A stretch of 64,000 nucleotides of DNA from Certhia americana (Eukaryota; Chordata; Aves; Passeriformes; Certhiidae). Made by a program: the position numbers and the translations under genes. Position 1 is the stretch's first letter. Every line of letters starts with the position of its first letter. The notes below the pieces were generated by a model that did no database searches, had not been told where the DNA came from, and saw only the letters and a list, made by a program, of their open reading frames with translations. Positions 1 through 12,700 of this stretch are shown piece by piece. The stretch spans positions 60,838,509 through 60,902,508 of the forward strand of contig CM031860.1 of assembly GCA_018697195.1 (NCBI GenBank). The letters run 5' to 3'.

Positions 1-179
1 AAGATCCCCAGGAGGTCTCCAAGCCAACCCCTTCTCAAAGCAGGATCAGGTTCAGACTTCAGACAGGTTGTTCAGTGTCTCTCATCCATTGAGTTTTTGT
101 ACTGTTTGAGGGCAGAGACTTCACAGCCACTCTAAGTAAATGCCCTTAAACTATTCCTGTGTGGTGAAGACATTTCTCA

Positions 180-960
180 TAGAATCCTGGAATGGTTTGG
201 GTTGGAAGGGACCTTAAAGACCATCTATTTCCAATGCCCTGCTGTTGGCAGGGCCACTTTCCACTAAACCTTAAACCATCTAAACTGGTCCTTCATGTTC
301 AATTCAAAACTCTCCTTGGCCAGCTGTGGCTGTAGGCCCCCTCCTGCACTGGACACACCTCCAAAGTACCTGTCTCCATCTGGACTACAACCCCACCAGA
401 GGCAGTGAGAGGCTTTAGCCCCTTGCTCCTTCATCTTCTCCAAGCCAAAATGAGCTCAGTTCCCTAAGCCACTCCTCCTGCATCACAGGCTCCAGCCCTC
501 CTCCATCCTGGCAGCCCTCAGCCACACTTCCACAGTTTGTTGAGATCCTTCTGGAACTGTGTGCCCATGCTGGGACACTTCTGCAGGTGTGGCCTCTTTA
601 CTGCTGAGTGGCACAGTGACTGAACACTCAACACTGACTACAGCTTCCTAACACGGCCCCGTTTGCCTTCATTGCTGCAAAGGTGCACTGGGAACTCGTT
701 TATTATCCATGGGAAACCAGATCTTTTCCTGCAGAGCTGGTGCCCAGCCAGCCCCAGGCTGCACATCCCTGTGTGCAGAGATGGTTGTGTCACCTGCACA
801 ATCTTGCACTGCTCAACATCGTGAGGTTCCTGCTGTGTTCTTCCCACTTGCTCAGGTCTCTCTGCCCTCCAGCTTCCCTTCCCCTGCCTTTGGTGGGGTT
901 CAAACACAGCCACTCCATCAACAGCTCCCTCCTGGCACTTGCCAAGATCTCTCTGCTCCA
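180..960 (-). mobile_element. CR1 LINE fragment, 3' end at left
   Basis: The left edge reads tggaatggtttgggttggaa followed by gggaccttaaagaccatct, the reverse complement of the CR1 3' end. The run through the cttccact and ccatcctggcagccctcagc blocks is diverged CR1 as far as about 640. Continuation to about 960 is less certain. CR1 is the main avian non-LTR retrotransposon; copies are usually 5'-truncated, as here. Confidence 0.75.
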
Positions 961-2707
961 GATCCTCTAGCTCACCCAGGAGCTGGGGAGTCCACTTGCC
1001 CTGACCACCTCTCTAGGGAAGCAGAGTGAAGAGAACTTGTGCAATGAAAACTTGTAAAGTAAGTTCTGTTCGGTGCACAAGCCCAGCAGAACAGATTTAG
1101 ACTGTCACCAGTCTCAAAAGACTTCCTCTTGGTCATGGTGAACAAGACTAAGTTTTGACTGCAGACAAAACCTACCATTTGAAGTGCCCAAGCACAAAAT
1201 CAGCTTAAAAACTCCCACAGACAACCCAAAGCCCTGCATAGGTGCAGAAGTTCTGACAGGTTTCAGAAAGCTCCTGTACCTTTAGTTAAACTCTGGGTTT
1301 ACAGGCAAAAACCCCCAAACCCTTGGAGAACTGACTGCAGCCTCCCCTCATATTCTTCAGAGCAGAAGAGAGAAAGTCCTGGAGAGTCTTTTCTACAGTG
1401 ACAGAAAACTAAGAAGGTCCTTTTTTTGAGTATGGACTGCAAGAGAAAAGGCAGGGGGAAGAGACTGAAGGAAAACAGGACAGAGCTCTGGCTGGCCAGC
1501 TGTCCTGTCTCAAATGTAACACCTACCAGAGATTTGTTTTACAACTTGTGTTCTAGAACAAACCAACACACAACAAGCCTTCACGTACCAGCACAATCAG
1601 CAACTGTCAAATGAACCACAGCAGGATCTGCAGCTTCTGTCTCTGGGATGCACAGCTCAGCACAAAGACACCATTTAATCAAGACTGGTTGTGTGTTGTC
1701 ATCAATCCCTGCTTACTCTGACAGCAGAAAAGTTTTTCAGAGCTCATCCCCAGCATTGCCAGGAATGAGCTGCTTGACACGACTGTCCTAAAGGCAGAGC
1801 TGGGTGCTCCTGCCTTCCCTGGTGCTCCCAACTCATCTCCTGTTTTGTGTAAGAGGAAGAGCAAATCTCACTGACTGATCCAGGCTACTCCACGCTCCCA
1901 GCTACATGAGACAACAATTTATTGAGCTGTACAGAAACAGAGATATGAACTGTGGCACAAGGCAGCAGTGCTGGGAACAGGAGTATTTGGTCCAGCTGAG
2001 CAAAAATAATTATCCTGAGCACAACTCCATGCTGATGAAACAATTCTGCTTCCATTCCTGATCTAAACAACATCTCTCACAGCACTGCATCATGCCAGAG
2101 TCAGCCAGCAAAGCACTCAAGCTGAAAAGAGCCAACTCAGATTACACTGGAGGAAACCCCACTTTTTAAGTTCAAATGATCCAGACATGGCATTAAAAGT
2201 ATTATAAACCCCCAGCTTTATATAGGCTGAAATGCATCACCAGCTCTTCATAACGACTGAAGATATTTGCCTTGTATTGATCATAAATAAATTATCTCAC
2301 ATCAACAGAGTGGGGAGACAAAAGAACAGAGGGCAAACCATCGCCATCACAAAAATCTCAACCTTTCCCTGTCATCATCCACCTCCTGCAGTGCTTCCAT
2401 GGCTCCCTCTAGCCCTGCTCAGGAACTGTATCTTGTGCACAGCTGCTGGCAGACACGAGCTAAGCAGGGCTGCTTCCCCATTAGCTAGGATGCAGAAACA
2501 ACTACTGCTTTTTCCTTCTAAAGCTGCAGTTAGGTACAGGAGGAGAGGAATTTTTAGCTATTAATAGGTTTCTCAATATCACTGTTAGGTCTGTGAAGTC
2601 ACCATGCCAGCCTGCACCCCAAGGGAATGCTCATGACAGCAAGAGGACTCACATCACCTCTCCCTACACCTGTTCCATACTGCCTTTGCAGGATTTTCTG
2701 CAAAGAA

Positions 2708-3010
2708 GCACAGAATCATTGGACTAGGAAAGGATCTCTGGAGATAATCCAGCCCAAACCCCCTGACAAGGCAGGGTCACCCAGAGCAGGCAACACAGGA
2801 ATGTGTCCAGGTGAGTTTGGAATATCTTCAGAGACTCCACAACCTCACTGGGCAGCTGTTCCAGGGCTCTGCCACCCTCAGCATAAAGAAGTTTTTCCTC
2901 ATGTAAAAGTGGAAGTTATTGTGATTTAGTTTATGGCCACTGCTCCTTGTCCTGTTGCTGTAAACCACCAAAAAGAAGCTTCAAGTTGGATGGCACCATC
3001 CTCCAAGAGC
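2708..3010 (-). mobile_element. CR1 LINE fragment
   Basis: Begins cagaatcattggactaggaa and continues through the CR1 blocks actccacaacctcactgggc, agctgttccagggctct and aagaagtttttcctcatg. It is a different CR1 subfamily from the copy at 3691: this one has the tgtccaggtgagtttggaat segment. 5'-truncated and diverged, in CHMP3 intron 1. Confidence 0.8.
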
Positions 3011-3690
3011 TCCAAGATGATCCACAGGCTCTGTGCTACTGGAAAACACTAAGTTCATCAGTTAGGGAAGGCAGAAGAGCAGTCCTCAGACAGGAGGCAA
3101 GAACACCTCGGTGCAGCATGACCACAAGTGTGGGTTACACCACTGACTGAGGAGTTACCCCAGCCCTGAGAGCAGCAGTCCCCAGCCCCAGCTCTCCCTG
3201 TGGTCTCTTGTAGCACACTCCAGAACACAAGGACTGACCCAGCCCACACACTGCTCCAACACAGGCACAGGAGGGAGGGAAAGGACACTCCCAAAGAGGT
3301 ACATTCCTCATCTCTCACCCAACAAGCAACAACCATAACCTGCTCCTCTGGGATTCACCTGCTGCAAAGCACCAGGGAACACCTGTGACACTGCAGCTCA
3401 GCTAAGCCTTCAACTTGTGTGCCTGTCATCCTTTTCCCTGCTGCTTTTTCAGTGCTTCTAATGTATTTGATCTGCCTCTCATCAAACCACAGGGTTTTTT
3501 CACTAAAACATTCATAGTTACTTATGACAGGCAACAGTGAAATCTACCAGTGTCTTGATTCATTTCACTGTGACATCACAAAACTTCGTAGAAACACACA
3601 CTTTGTCTACAGACTCATCTTCCCCCTACAAGTCCCAACGTTTCAGCTACTGTTTCCTAATTTTAAGGCTGTGTCTGCAAGAGGAGCCAG

Positions 3691-4045
3691 AATCACAGGC
3701 TCACAGAATGTTAAGGGGTTGGAAGGAGCCTTAAAGACCACATAGTTCCACCTACCCCTGCCACGGGCAGGAACATCTTCCACTAGACCAGGTTGCTCAA
3801 GGCATTATCCAGCTTGGCTTTAAACATTTCTAGGTATAGGGCAGCCACAGCTTCCATGGGCAACCTATTCCAGTGTCTCACCACCCTCACAGGGAAAAAT
3901 TTCTTCTTAATATCCAACCAAAATTTCCTCTCTATCAACTTGCACCCATTCCCCCGCCACTCCAGATCCTGACACAAAGAGGCCCTCTCCGGCTTCCCTG
4001 CAGGCCCCTTCAGATACTGGAAGGTTCTGGGAGGTCTCCACAGGC
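3691..4045 (-). mobile_element. CR1 LINE fragment at the edge of the CHMP3 CpG island
   Basis: Starts with ggctcacagaatgttaaggg and contains the canonical reverse-complement CR1 blocks: cactagaccaggttgctcaa, ggcaacctattccagtgtct, caccaccctcacaggg and gatactggaaggttctggga. The copy ends where CpG-rich sequence begins, about 165 bp downstream of the CHMP3 exon 1 donor. Confidence 0.88.
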
Positions 4046-4510
4046 CCGGTCCCGAGCCGAGTGTAGCGCGCACCGGGGCCAGGCCGAGTCCGGCCCCTCC
4101 GCAGTCCCCGCCCGACGCCATAGCAACGCCACACGGCCCTGCCGCTACTCCCCCCTCAAGTTCCCGGCCCACGCCATCCCCCGGCCCCGCCTGGGCGGCT
4201 CCGGCCCCTCACCAGCTCCTTGGGCGGCTTCTCGGGGGTTTTCCCGAACAGCCCCATGGCGGCCGCACCGCCCGGCGCTTCCGGGTTCCCCACCGCCGGG
4301 CCGGGCAGAGACCTCACTGCGCCTGCGCCGCCGGCACCGCAGACCCCGCCCCCGCCGCCCGGGGGCGTGGCCCGGCCGGGCTCACCCCGCCCCTCGCGGC
4401 TTCCCGCCAGTCACGTGCCGGCGCGCGCGGCGCTGCGCACGGCCCCGCCCCGCGCGGAGGGGCGGGAGGCGCTGAGGGGCGCGGCGGGAGCGGGGGGCTC
4501 CGCACACTGA
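4046..4510 (-). promoter_or_regulatory. CHMP3: CpG-island promoter and 5'UTR region of CHMP3
   Basis: Very GC-rich with frequent CpG, including a gcgcgcgcggcgctgcgcac stretch, GC-box-like ggggcgtgg and a tcacgtg E-box near 4411. It surrounds the CHMP3 start codon; no TATA box is evident, typical of a housekeeping promoter. The transcription start should lie between about 4270 and 4450 on the minus strand. The island is bounded on both sides by CR1 copies. Confidence 0.75.
4213..4257 (-). CDS. CHMP3: CHMP3 first coding exon, ESCRT-III subunit (partial gene)
   Basis: Charged multivesicular body protein 3 (VPS24) is an ESCRT-III subunit that co-polymerises on endosomal, midbody and other membranes and drives membrane scission together with CHMP2 and VPS4. 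Only the first coding exon is here: 15 codons reading MGLFGKTPEKPPKEL on the minus strand, then a GTGAGG donor at 4212-4207. This matches the human N-terminus except at residue 8 (Gln in human as I recall it). The N-terminal Met-Gly-Leu-Phe-Gly is the amphipathic membrane-binding start seen in ESCRT-III subunits. The start has an ideal Kozak context (gccgccATGG). The exon ends in phase 0, so exon 2 should begin with a Val codon. The remaining exons lie beyond the left edge. It is transcribed in the same direction as RNF103, which lies upstream of it. Confidence 0.93.
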
Positions 4511-4521
4511 GCTAGGTGTTT

Positions 4522-4935
4522 ATAACCCATTCTCAGGTCGGGAAAGATCAGATTATCGAGTCCATCCGTGACCGAACACCGCTATGGCACTGGGTGTCAC
4601 GTCCCGTCTTTCCATAAACGCCTCCAGGGACAGTGACACCACCATCGCCTTGGGCAGCTCATTCCAATGCCCGATCTTCCCGTGAAGAAATTCCTCTTAG
4701 TGCGCAACATAAACTGCACTGGTCCAGCTTAAGACTGCGTGCTCTCGTCCTGTGGCTGGTTTCCTGGGATCAGAGCCTGCTCCCACCTGGCTGCACCCTC
4801 CTGTCAGGGAGTTGTGGAGAGCAATACGGTGTCCCTGAGGCTCCTCCCGGCTGAGCCGGCCCAGCTCCTCCGCTGCCCGTCACACCTGTGCTCCAGAGCC
4901 TTCACCAGCTCCGCTGCTTTCTCGGGAACCCCGGC
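4522..4935 (-). mobile_element. CR1 LINE fragment upstream of CHMP3
   Basis: Reads tgggtgtcacgtcccgtctt, aaacgcctccagggacagtg, gggcagctcattccaatgcc, gtgaagaaattcctctt and ggagttgtggagagcaatac, all reverse-complement CR1 blocks of a subfamily other than the 3691 copy. Raised CpG content is probably shared with the neighbouring island. It sits just upstream of the CHMP3 promoter. Confidence 0.82.
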
Positions 4936-7650
4936 ACCTCGATAACCTGTTGGTGCAAGGGCCGATTCCCACTCGGGGCTTTCCCCCTGGGACAGCCTGC
5001 GGGACACCCGGGGGCACAGCTCATACGAGCCCCCGGCCATCCGCCCCCAGCTGCCGGGGCTCCCATCCGGAGATGAGAAATCCCTGGCTCATCCTCGGCC
5101 TCCTCTCCGCAGGGTCACCTGGCTGAAATGAAGGGACAGCTTGGAACCGCTCCGCTGGAGCTCCAGCGAGTCGTTCCGTCTCCTCACGCCCCGGTGCACA
5201 ATCTGAGAACATTAGAAATAAATCAGTGATGCACAGAGTGCAAAAGCTTAGGAAGAAAAAAATGCTATTAACTTAATCTAACTTTAATACCTTACAATTA
5301 TGCTTATTCTCATTATTTAGCTAGTCGAGATAGACATTTTAATGAGTTACAAAAATGTACAGTTTCACCTTTGTCATCTTTCCCTCCAGAATCTAATGCA
5401 GAAAAAAGATCTAAACAAGCTTTGGAAAAGAGAGCTCTCATTTTGGACTGAGCACCAGCAGTGGGAAAGCCAATGATAATAAGACAATAATTGATGAAAT
5501 CGAGAGTGGCAAAGAGCTTCAGAGATTATTTTAATCCATCCTTTGTAATAGCAGCACAAAAAATCCATCACCTTTATTAAACCTAATAAGTGAGTACCCT
5601 CACCTCAGTGGTTTGACATTTTCTGTTTACAACTGGTCTCCAGCTTCCAGGCACGAGACATCAGAGAATAAAACACCACTTCAGGAATGTTTAGCATCTC
5701 AGTTAAGACACTTCACAAGTACTAGCACAACTCAGCCCTGCGAGGCAAAACATGTGAGCAGCGAAAACTGCTGACCTTGTTACAGGCACAGCCTTTGCTC
5801 CTTTGCTCCGTTCTCCGGATGTTCAACTGTCAACACATCAGGGAAGGGCTGTCTGAGATCCTGCACGCTGTACAAAACCACATTACTTGGATGCTTCTGC
5901 TGCTACTGATACGAGCATTCCATAAAATAAACACATCCAACTGCTTTTTCTGTCCTGCTGGGACTCTCAATACACTACGCCAGCTGCTCAAGATTCTGTA
6001 ACAGATGCATTGCTGGGAACTGCATCACAACAATTTATATAACCCAGCCACGAGGGGACTAAACCTTCATCCACAGCTACCTACTGGTCATAATTACCTG
6101 CTCCTGTGGATGTGCCCTCAGTGGCTCTCCTGCTAATTAAACAGCAGTTTGGGTCATCCATCAAAAGAACTGGATGAGGAGAGCAACTGAGACCATTAAA
6201 ACAAGTCTTCAGCTGAAACAGGTGTGCACAAAGGTTTGCAAACAAGGCTGAGCCAGTAGACAGGAGCAGAGCTGCTGGGGCTGTGTGAGGGTGAGGAGGT
6301 CAGCCCTCTGCAGCAGAGCTCCACAGGCACTCAGTGCTCAAAGCACACAGCATCGCTCCAGCTTTGCACTCAGCACTTGGAAACTTGCCGAGGTACCAGC
6401 GAAAGGCTACAGCAGGCTGCGATACAGCACCTTGCTTGTGTGTGTCAGCACCTCAGCTACAGCCTTATTTATACTCACAAAACTTCTCCTTTCCCTTGGC
6501 AAGGTCTCAGTTCAGTGCAGGTTTCTAAACAGTCCTGAAACAATGTGGATTTCAGCTACTTGTGACAAGCACATACGCCAGGCTGCTGCACAAATTGGAA
6601 GCAGAAATGATCTTTGCCCTCATTATGCCTCTCCACTGCTCTGCTGAGGCTGTAATGACAGAGACAGGGCATGTACTGGCAGGTCTCAACTGGAATAAAA
6701 ATTACTTTCTGGACCACGGGAGAGTTGCTGATATTGTGCCCCTTGTACCTCTCTGCTTCACTACTGCCCTGGGAAAAAGGAAATGAGAGAGAAAAAAGGA
6801 CTCAGTAAATTAAAAACAGCTCTTCTGCTAATTACATTAATATCCTCTTGGGAACACACCTGGTGACAGAGCCGTGAAACGTTTGTTAACAAAAAAGAGC
6901 ATGCCCAGGTACCCTGGATAGATGAAACAATGCCAGCAGCTCTGTGAGCACAAGCCTCCCTCCATCTATGAAGACACTGGCAGATGGGTTGTAACTGCAA
7001 TGGAGAGCTGTGTTTGTATTTCCTATTGTCATCATCTATATGTCATTATCCTCCTTTCATATCACATAAGCAAGATTTAGGAGAGAAATAAGACAATTGA
7101 AAATACCTTCCTAGTTTAGCCTTTTCCTCTACTCATATCATTTCCTGCTCTTCTCCTCCCCATTTTTTCTTTCCAACCAACGATTGTTCTCTATTTTCAG
7201 CCAGATGATTTCTGAGAGCTACAACCAAAATCAGTTTCATATTGAAATATAAAGAAAACAACACTCAGTTTTTTATGGCACCAAAGAACTATCAAAGAAA
7301 CCAGAAATCACTTCAGAATACCAGCACAGTTGGAAGCTGGCAATTTTTACCTTTACAAGCCGCTTTTGTCACTGCATGACAATATTCTGCTCCTTCTCAA
7401 CTGTTTACTTTGAGGCTGCAGAGGGAGCTACCCTAAAGCCTTCCTAGGTGTCTGCAGATGAAGGTGCTGGAGAGACAGCTGCTAGAAGAGGATCTCCATC
7501 TGGAAAAGCAGCTTGTAATCAACTGGAAAACCACTGATGAAGCAGAGAACCACCTCAACACAGCAAACTTATGAAAGAAGTAGTTCCCAGTGAAACACTA
7601 CTGCCTTCTGCTTGGCCAGTGGGTCGGAGCACTGAATTCCTTCATCCCCA
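4936..7650. other. intergenic region between CHMP3 and RNF103
   Basis: No protein signature or splice-consistent exon found. The first 250 bases are still GC-rich. The rest is AT-moderate unique sequence with short chance open frames. In human, transcripts reading from RNF103 through this gap into CHMP3 exist, so low-level transcription on the minus strand would not be surprising. Confidence 0.6.
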
Positions 7651-7659
7651 GGAGATGAT

Positions 7660-8227
7660 TTATTAGTCACAGAAGTTGTGTTATATTTTTATTGTCTTCA
7701 CAGATAAATCAGGCCAGCAAGACATCCGTAACCATACACACAAAATATTTATCAAAACAATTAACATTACAAATCTCATTTTAAAATAATTTATTTCACT
7801 GATTTCTTTTTAAATGGTACTGTCTTACAACATACATTATTCAACAAAGATGTGCAGAACAGACTCTAAAATAAGAAACACTTAAATTAAGCCATTGTCT
7901 CCGATTAGAATTTCAATTTCACCCACATCCTAACTTGTAAACGTTTGCTGGAATACGCTTCTCTTGTAGGCTTGATTTTTGTGCTTACAAAAATAGCATC
8001 AAGTTTCCAGATGTTGAAGAGAACAAATTATTTGAATGGTAAGTTTGCATTCAGTTCAACATACAAGGCAACCAAATGATTCTGTCGTTAACGTTAGCAT
8101 CTGTATATTTTAGTTCACTGCACTAACATTTAAACTAAAACTTCAAACCACATAATTTTTTAAGTGACTAACATTTAAAAGGCAAGCAGTAATATCCTGA
8201 AAGCTTACAAAGGACATGGGCACACAG
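7660..8227 (-). other. RNF103: RNF103 3' untranslated region with candidate poly(A) signals
   Basis: AT-rich sequence following the RNF103 stop codon. AATAAA hexamers on the minus strand occur at 7790-7795, 7688-7693 and 7659-7664. The cluster near 7660-7693 is the likeliest main 3' end, giving a 3'UTR of about 550-580 nt. No other gene evidence in this stretch. Confidence 0.6.
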
Positions 8228-9797
8228 CTAAGACGGGGGCTCACTCGACAAAGGCTGTGGGTGTGTGTATGGCTGCTTTTTTTTGTAGGACGCCCACCTG
8301 CAGACGGGGCAGCAGTGTCGCCCGCCCGCCAGCCACATCACGATGCAATTCTGGTGGAACACGTGGCCACACGGCAAGCCCATCAGCAGGCAGCCCTTTG
8401 CAAAATTTTCTAGACACACCACACATTCCGTACAGTGCAACATGTCGGAGGGCCAGGCTGACCAGTCTGGCTCCAGGTCACCCGCAGAGCTGTAGGACCT
8501 GGCTCTGCGTTCACATGGCTCGTGGTGACAATAGTGACTGGCACACGAGCAGGCCTCAACACCGCAGCCACGCTCTCCTTCGCTGCACCTGTGAAATGTG
8601 TTCAGCTCATCGTCCTCCAGGACTTCTCTGTCGCTACTGAAGACCTCTTTGTTTTCACTGTCAGAGTCACTGTCACTATCTGGAAAGGCTTCCAGCATTT
8701 CCTCCTCAGAATGGCCGCCGAGGCATTGGAACCTCCACATGGGTAAGTTTTTTATATAATCAGTTGGTATCAGAGGGTGAAGCCAGAGATCGGGGAAGGC
8801 CAACCGCTCCAAGAACAAATCCGGGTCTTCGTCCCAATCTGAGTCAAAAGGGAAGTGTTGAAAAGAAGCAATAGGATGAAACAGGTAGCTGGTGTACCAG
8901 TCCCACAGGCTGGACAGCCACTCCAGATTATTAGCATTTACTTCATCTGTGTTGTTATTGCGCCTTCGTTTCTTCTCAAAGTAATCAATTAGTAAACCAT
9001 GGCCAAGGTATGTGCTGAGGAAGAGGGCTGGATGAGAAGAGTAGAACATCCAATCTGCCCTCACCCAAGAAGCCAAAGTAGTTGTGTTAGAGTACCTGAA
9101 GAGTTTTAAACTGTACTCATAAAAGCTGTCTAAGTAGGGTAGTTGCAAAAAACCTAACACTGGGAGCCAGGAAATAATTAATAGTGAATTATACGTCCCT
9201 AAAGTGCTTATAAGAACCACAAAACGCTTTATAGTGGCGCCTTGTGTAATAAACAGGTCCATCCAAGCCATGAGATTAACCAAAACTAAACTTAAAACAA
9301 ATAAATCGTTAACTTCTGGTTGCAAGGAGCGCAAAAAGGAATCCATGGCACGTAGTGATATAAATTCACCAGTGTGATTTCCATACCTGTAAATCCCCTC
9401 AGGAGTCCTAAGTATGTACGATGGTGTCTTGTAGATACCAATTTCTGTCATGTAACTTTTATTGTCCCAGTTTTCCACATTCACAAAAATAAACTCTACT
9501 CTTCCAGTAAACTTTACACTTAGTGCAGAGAAGAACGCTGGAGGCTGGTCGAGGTTGGCAAACAGGTATATTTTCACCCGGTACTGGTCACTTTTGTTCC
9601 ATTCTTCTTTCAAGTGTTCAGAGTTGTAGATGATTTTGATCCGAGAGGCAGCATGGGCTGTGATCCATTTGAAGATGTGCTCCACTTCAATCTTGCGCCC
9701 GCTGTATTCCTTAAGCATGACTTTTCCCTTGGAGGTACTGGTTTGTGGAACCGACATAATGAGAGTGGATTTCAGCCAGCCCCTCCTCTTGCAGTAT
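8228..9797 (-). CDS. RNF103: RNF103 coding exon 4 (terminal)
   Basis: Codes residues 161-683, over three quarters of the protein: lumenal part, the three downstream membrane regions and the RING-H2. The acceptor is TTTGTAG at 9804-9798; the first base completes an Arg codon split as AG|A. It ends ...PLSSEPPS with the stop at 8230-8228. Confidence 0.97.
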
Positions 9798-12700
9798 CTA
9801 CAAAGAAAACAGTAGGTTAGATTACAGTTTCATAACCCCAAAACTGAGTCCTTAACATTTCTATTCTAAGCCCAAAAATGAGATATGCTAAGTACCTGGG
9901 AACTCTTAAAATATAATAGCAGGAAATAAGGGCACCCAATATTCTCTGTCAAAGCATATTTATTTTTACAATACCTTTATATCTTACAGTAATATTGTAA
10001 AGAGATATGCATTCATAAACCAGGAAGAAGAATAGTGTTAATTTTTATGGGTCATTAAAGTAAACAAGGCCATGCAGCCATTCATGCTTTATAACTGGAT
10101 TTGAATAATACACAAGCTGACTCTTTACTTTAAAGCTTTAGGATTAGAAGCTACTTTTCCTTGGCCTTCCAGCCAAGATGAAAACCACTCCAGTGTAACT
10201 CAATATCCCACAGCTTTCCCAGTGCTTCCTTCCATCCTGGTTTTGCCAGGCAGCTGTGGGGTGAAGTTGAGCACACGCTGGTCTGTTTGCAGTTGCTTTA
10301 ATGAAGCTGACAAGCGTTCACTTCCTACTGCGACCATTTTGGCAGGATGCAGAGAGGCTAAGGGGTGAGGTGAAAGAGCTGGCCACAAAACCAGCAGAGC
10401 AGAAAGCAGACACATGGTGCTGGATGATTTGGGCTAAAAAAATACCCACACCGTCCGGCAGGCAGATGGGATGAACCCCAAATCCACAACTAAAAAAGGC
10501 TCTTCATGGCTAAAACTTAAGGCATCAGCTGAACCCTGTGTCATGGTCCAGAGTCCAGTAACTCTGAGATGAATCTGATGACTCATAAGATCCCTTCTCT
10601 CATGTATCTTTCCTACCAATATCACTACATCCAATTATCTAGTCCTCCTTTAAGGAAATATCTGGCAAGCTTCAACAATCAAAATATGACAGAGCCAACA
10701 GGCAGACAATCTCTGAGAACCATGCACGTTGGGGCCACCAGTCTCATTCAGCAGCCATCTCACCCAGCCCTGTGGTTTTGGTCTGTCAACATGTATTTAG
10801 ACAATTACAACTCCCCTTGCCAGGAATCTGAATGCAGCATTTTTAGAAAGAGCCATAGGATATTACCCTATTAATAAAGGTATCCTGACAACTGCAGCAT
10901 GTAGTATTCTTCTGCATTTCAGCTCCAACCTGATGAAAACTATTCTCAGGGGTTTACTCGACAAAACATTACTTGCATTAAAAAAAATGAATTAATTTAA
11001 AATATGGTATTTGATCAGAACATTAAGGCTACTTAGGAGCTATGCAAAGAGAAACACTGCTAAATTTTTAAGATGTTCAAATACAAGATTATTTTGCATA
11101 AGCACTACAAAGCCTAAGAATTTCCTCTTATGATTAACACTGAGATTTCTGTAAACAGTTACGACTTAAGCTGTGTAAGATGTGCATATCCATACATGCC
11201 ACTGGAATTCTAGACAAAGTCTCCTGTCATGTAAAGCAAACGCCTCCAACAAAATGTTTAAAAAAAGCCTCTTTTCACAGCAGCAGAGAATTATTAATAG
11301 CTTCTTTGGCTCTGCTCTTCTTCCTTGTTCGAAATCATAGGCAAACACAGTGACTCTTGCACAGCACACTGTGTGTTGTCCAAGGGTGTGTGCCAGTTTA
11401 TATATAAACATACATTTGTCAGGGAACAGGATTTGTCAGTAATTCTGGGAGGCAGGCACTGCACTATATGCAAGGCTCATGCTAACCTGTGCTTCCTCCT
11501 TCCAGATGGTGATATAATGACTCTAAAACTGACATATTTGGCTTTGTCCTAAGCAAGCACAGTTCCTTTCCCTGCATGCCTGGACTGGAAGTCCAAACTC
11601 TTCTGTTTATTCCTCTCCACTGCTGTATTATGCTCTCCACAGTCTAATCATGCATTTCCCACACAATGCTTTAGGAAGCTGCAGAGCTGATAAATAATGT
11701 AATGGAGCATTCTGAGCAGACTTTAGGAGAGATAAAAACATGAATAAAGCCACCTTCTGTCACGGCTACTTTTACAACACAGCAAGCCCTGCTGCTAGAA
11801 CACAGCTGAGCCTTAAGATATTCTTGGAATTTAGATAATCCTTTAAGGATATACCTGGGGTCACTGGAACAGTTGAAAGTGCCAGTACGTATCCCGAATC
11901 TCGAGACTTTCTTCACCATTTTCTCCCAGTGGACTTTACCCACCAGTGGGCTTCTGTCGTTTGCTATGACCTATTGCCAAAAGGAAATACTAGTTTAGTA
12001 TCACAGCCAGTCATGTTTGATACTCTTTCCCCTTTTAGGACACAGAGTATGAATGTACAACTGGGAGTCATGATAAATGTCTTTGGGAAGTGAAGCTCTA
12101 AGACAGAAATGTGGTTTCTGCAGAGAGAAAGAAGTGCATCATCATGTTAAGTACATATTAATATACTAAAATCAGTGGTAGTTAACAAAAACTTTGGTAA
12201 AATAACAAAACTATAATTAACCAGTTCATAGTACAGGGGAAAGGAGAGAGGTGCAGCAGATTCCTCTTCTTTGCAATTAAAAAAAGACATCATCTTATTA
12301 CAATTCTCCCTCAGAAGTTATAACATACCAAACAAATGTTGTCACAGAGCAAGTAGAAAGAGTGGGAATGCATGTACCTGGTACTAGATTAAACTGCCAA
12401 CAGCCACTCCTGAGCAGTGGAAACTACAGATTAAACTCCCAGATAATGCTTAAAAATCTTCACTCCTTCTAGCTTTGCCTGTGACTCACTCTGTAACTTT
12501 ATGTGACTGTTTCACCAACTCCAGTGTCCCATCTGCCATTTCAGGACGATCACTTGCTGTGATATATCCCAAGGTTTAATTTGTTCTAACCCAATATATT
12601 AAAGTTGTACTTAGGTTACCTCACTGTAAGCTTCTGCTGACACAGATGACAAAGAAGCAGCATTCATCCTCTGACTTATAACTGTACAGGGAGGGGGAAC

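Larger units (their letters stand above)
1..4212 (-). other. CHMP3: CHMP3 intron 1 (partial)
   Basis: Sequence downstream of the CHMP3 exon 1 donor on the minus strand, running off the left edge. I looked for the next CHMP3 exon, which should begin with the V-N-E-W-S-L-K-I-R-K region, and did not find it on the minus strand, so intron 1 is at least 4.2 kb. It holds three CR1 fragments listed separately. The open frames inside it have no recognisable protein signature. Confidence 0.8.

Noticed and set aside
3783..4510. Frames of up to 200 codons on both strands near CHMP3 exon 1
   Set aside because: Part CR1, part CpG-island translation; they do not use the CHMP3 frame.
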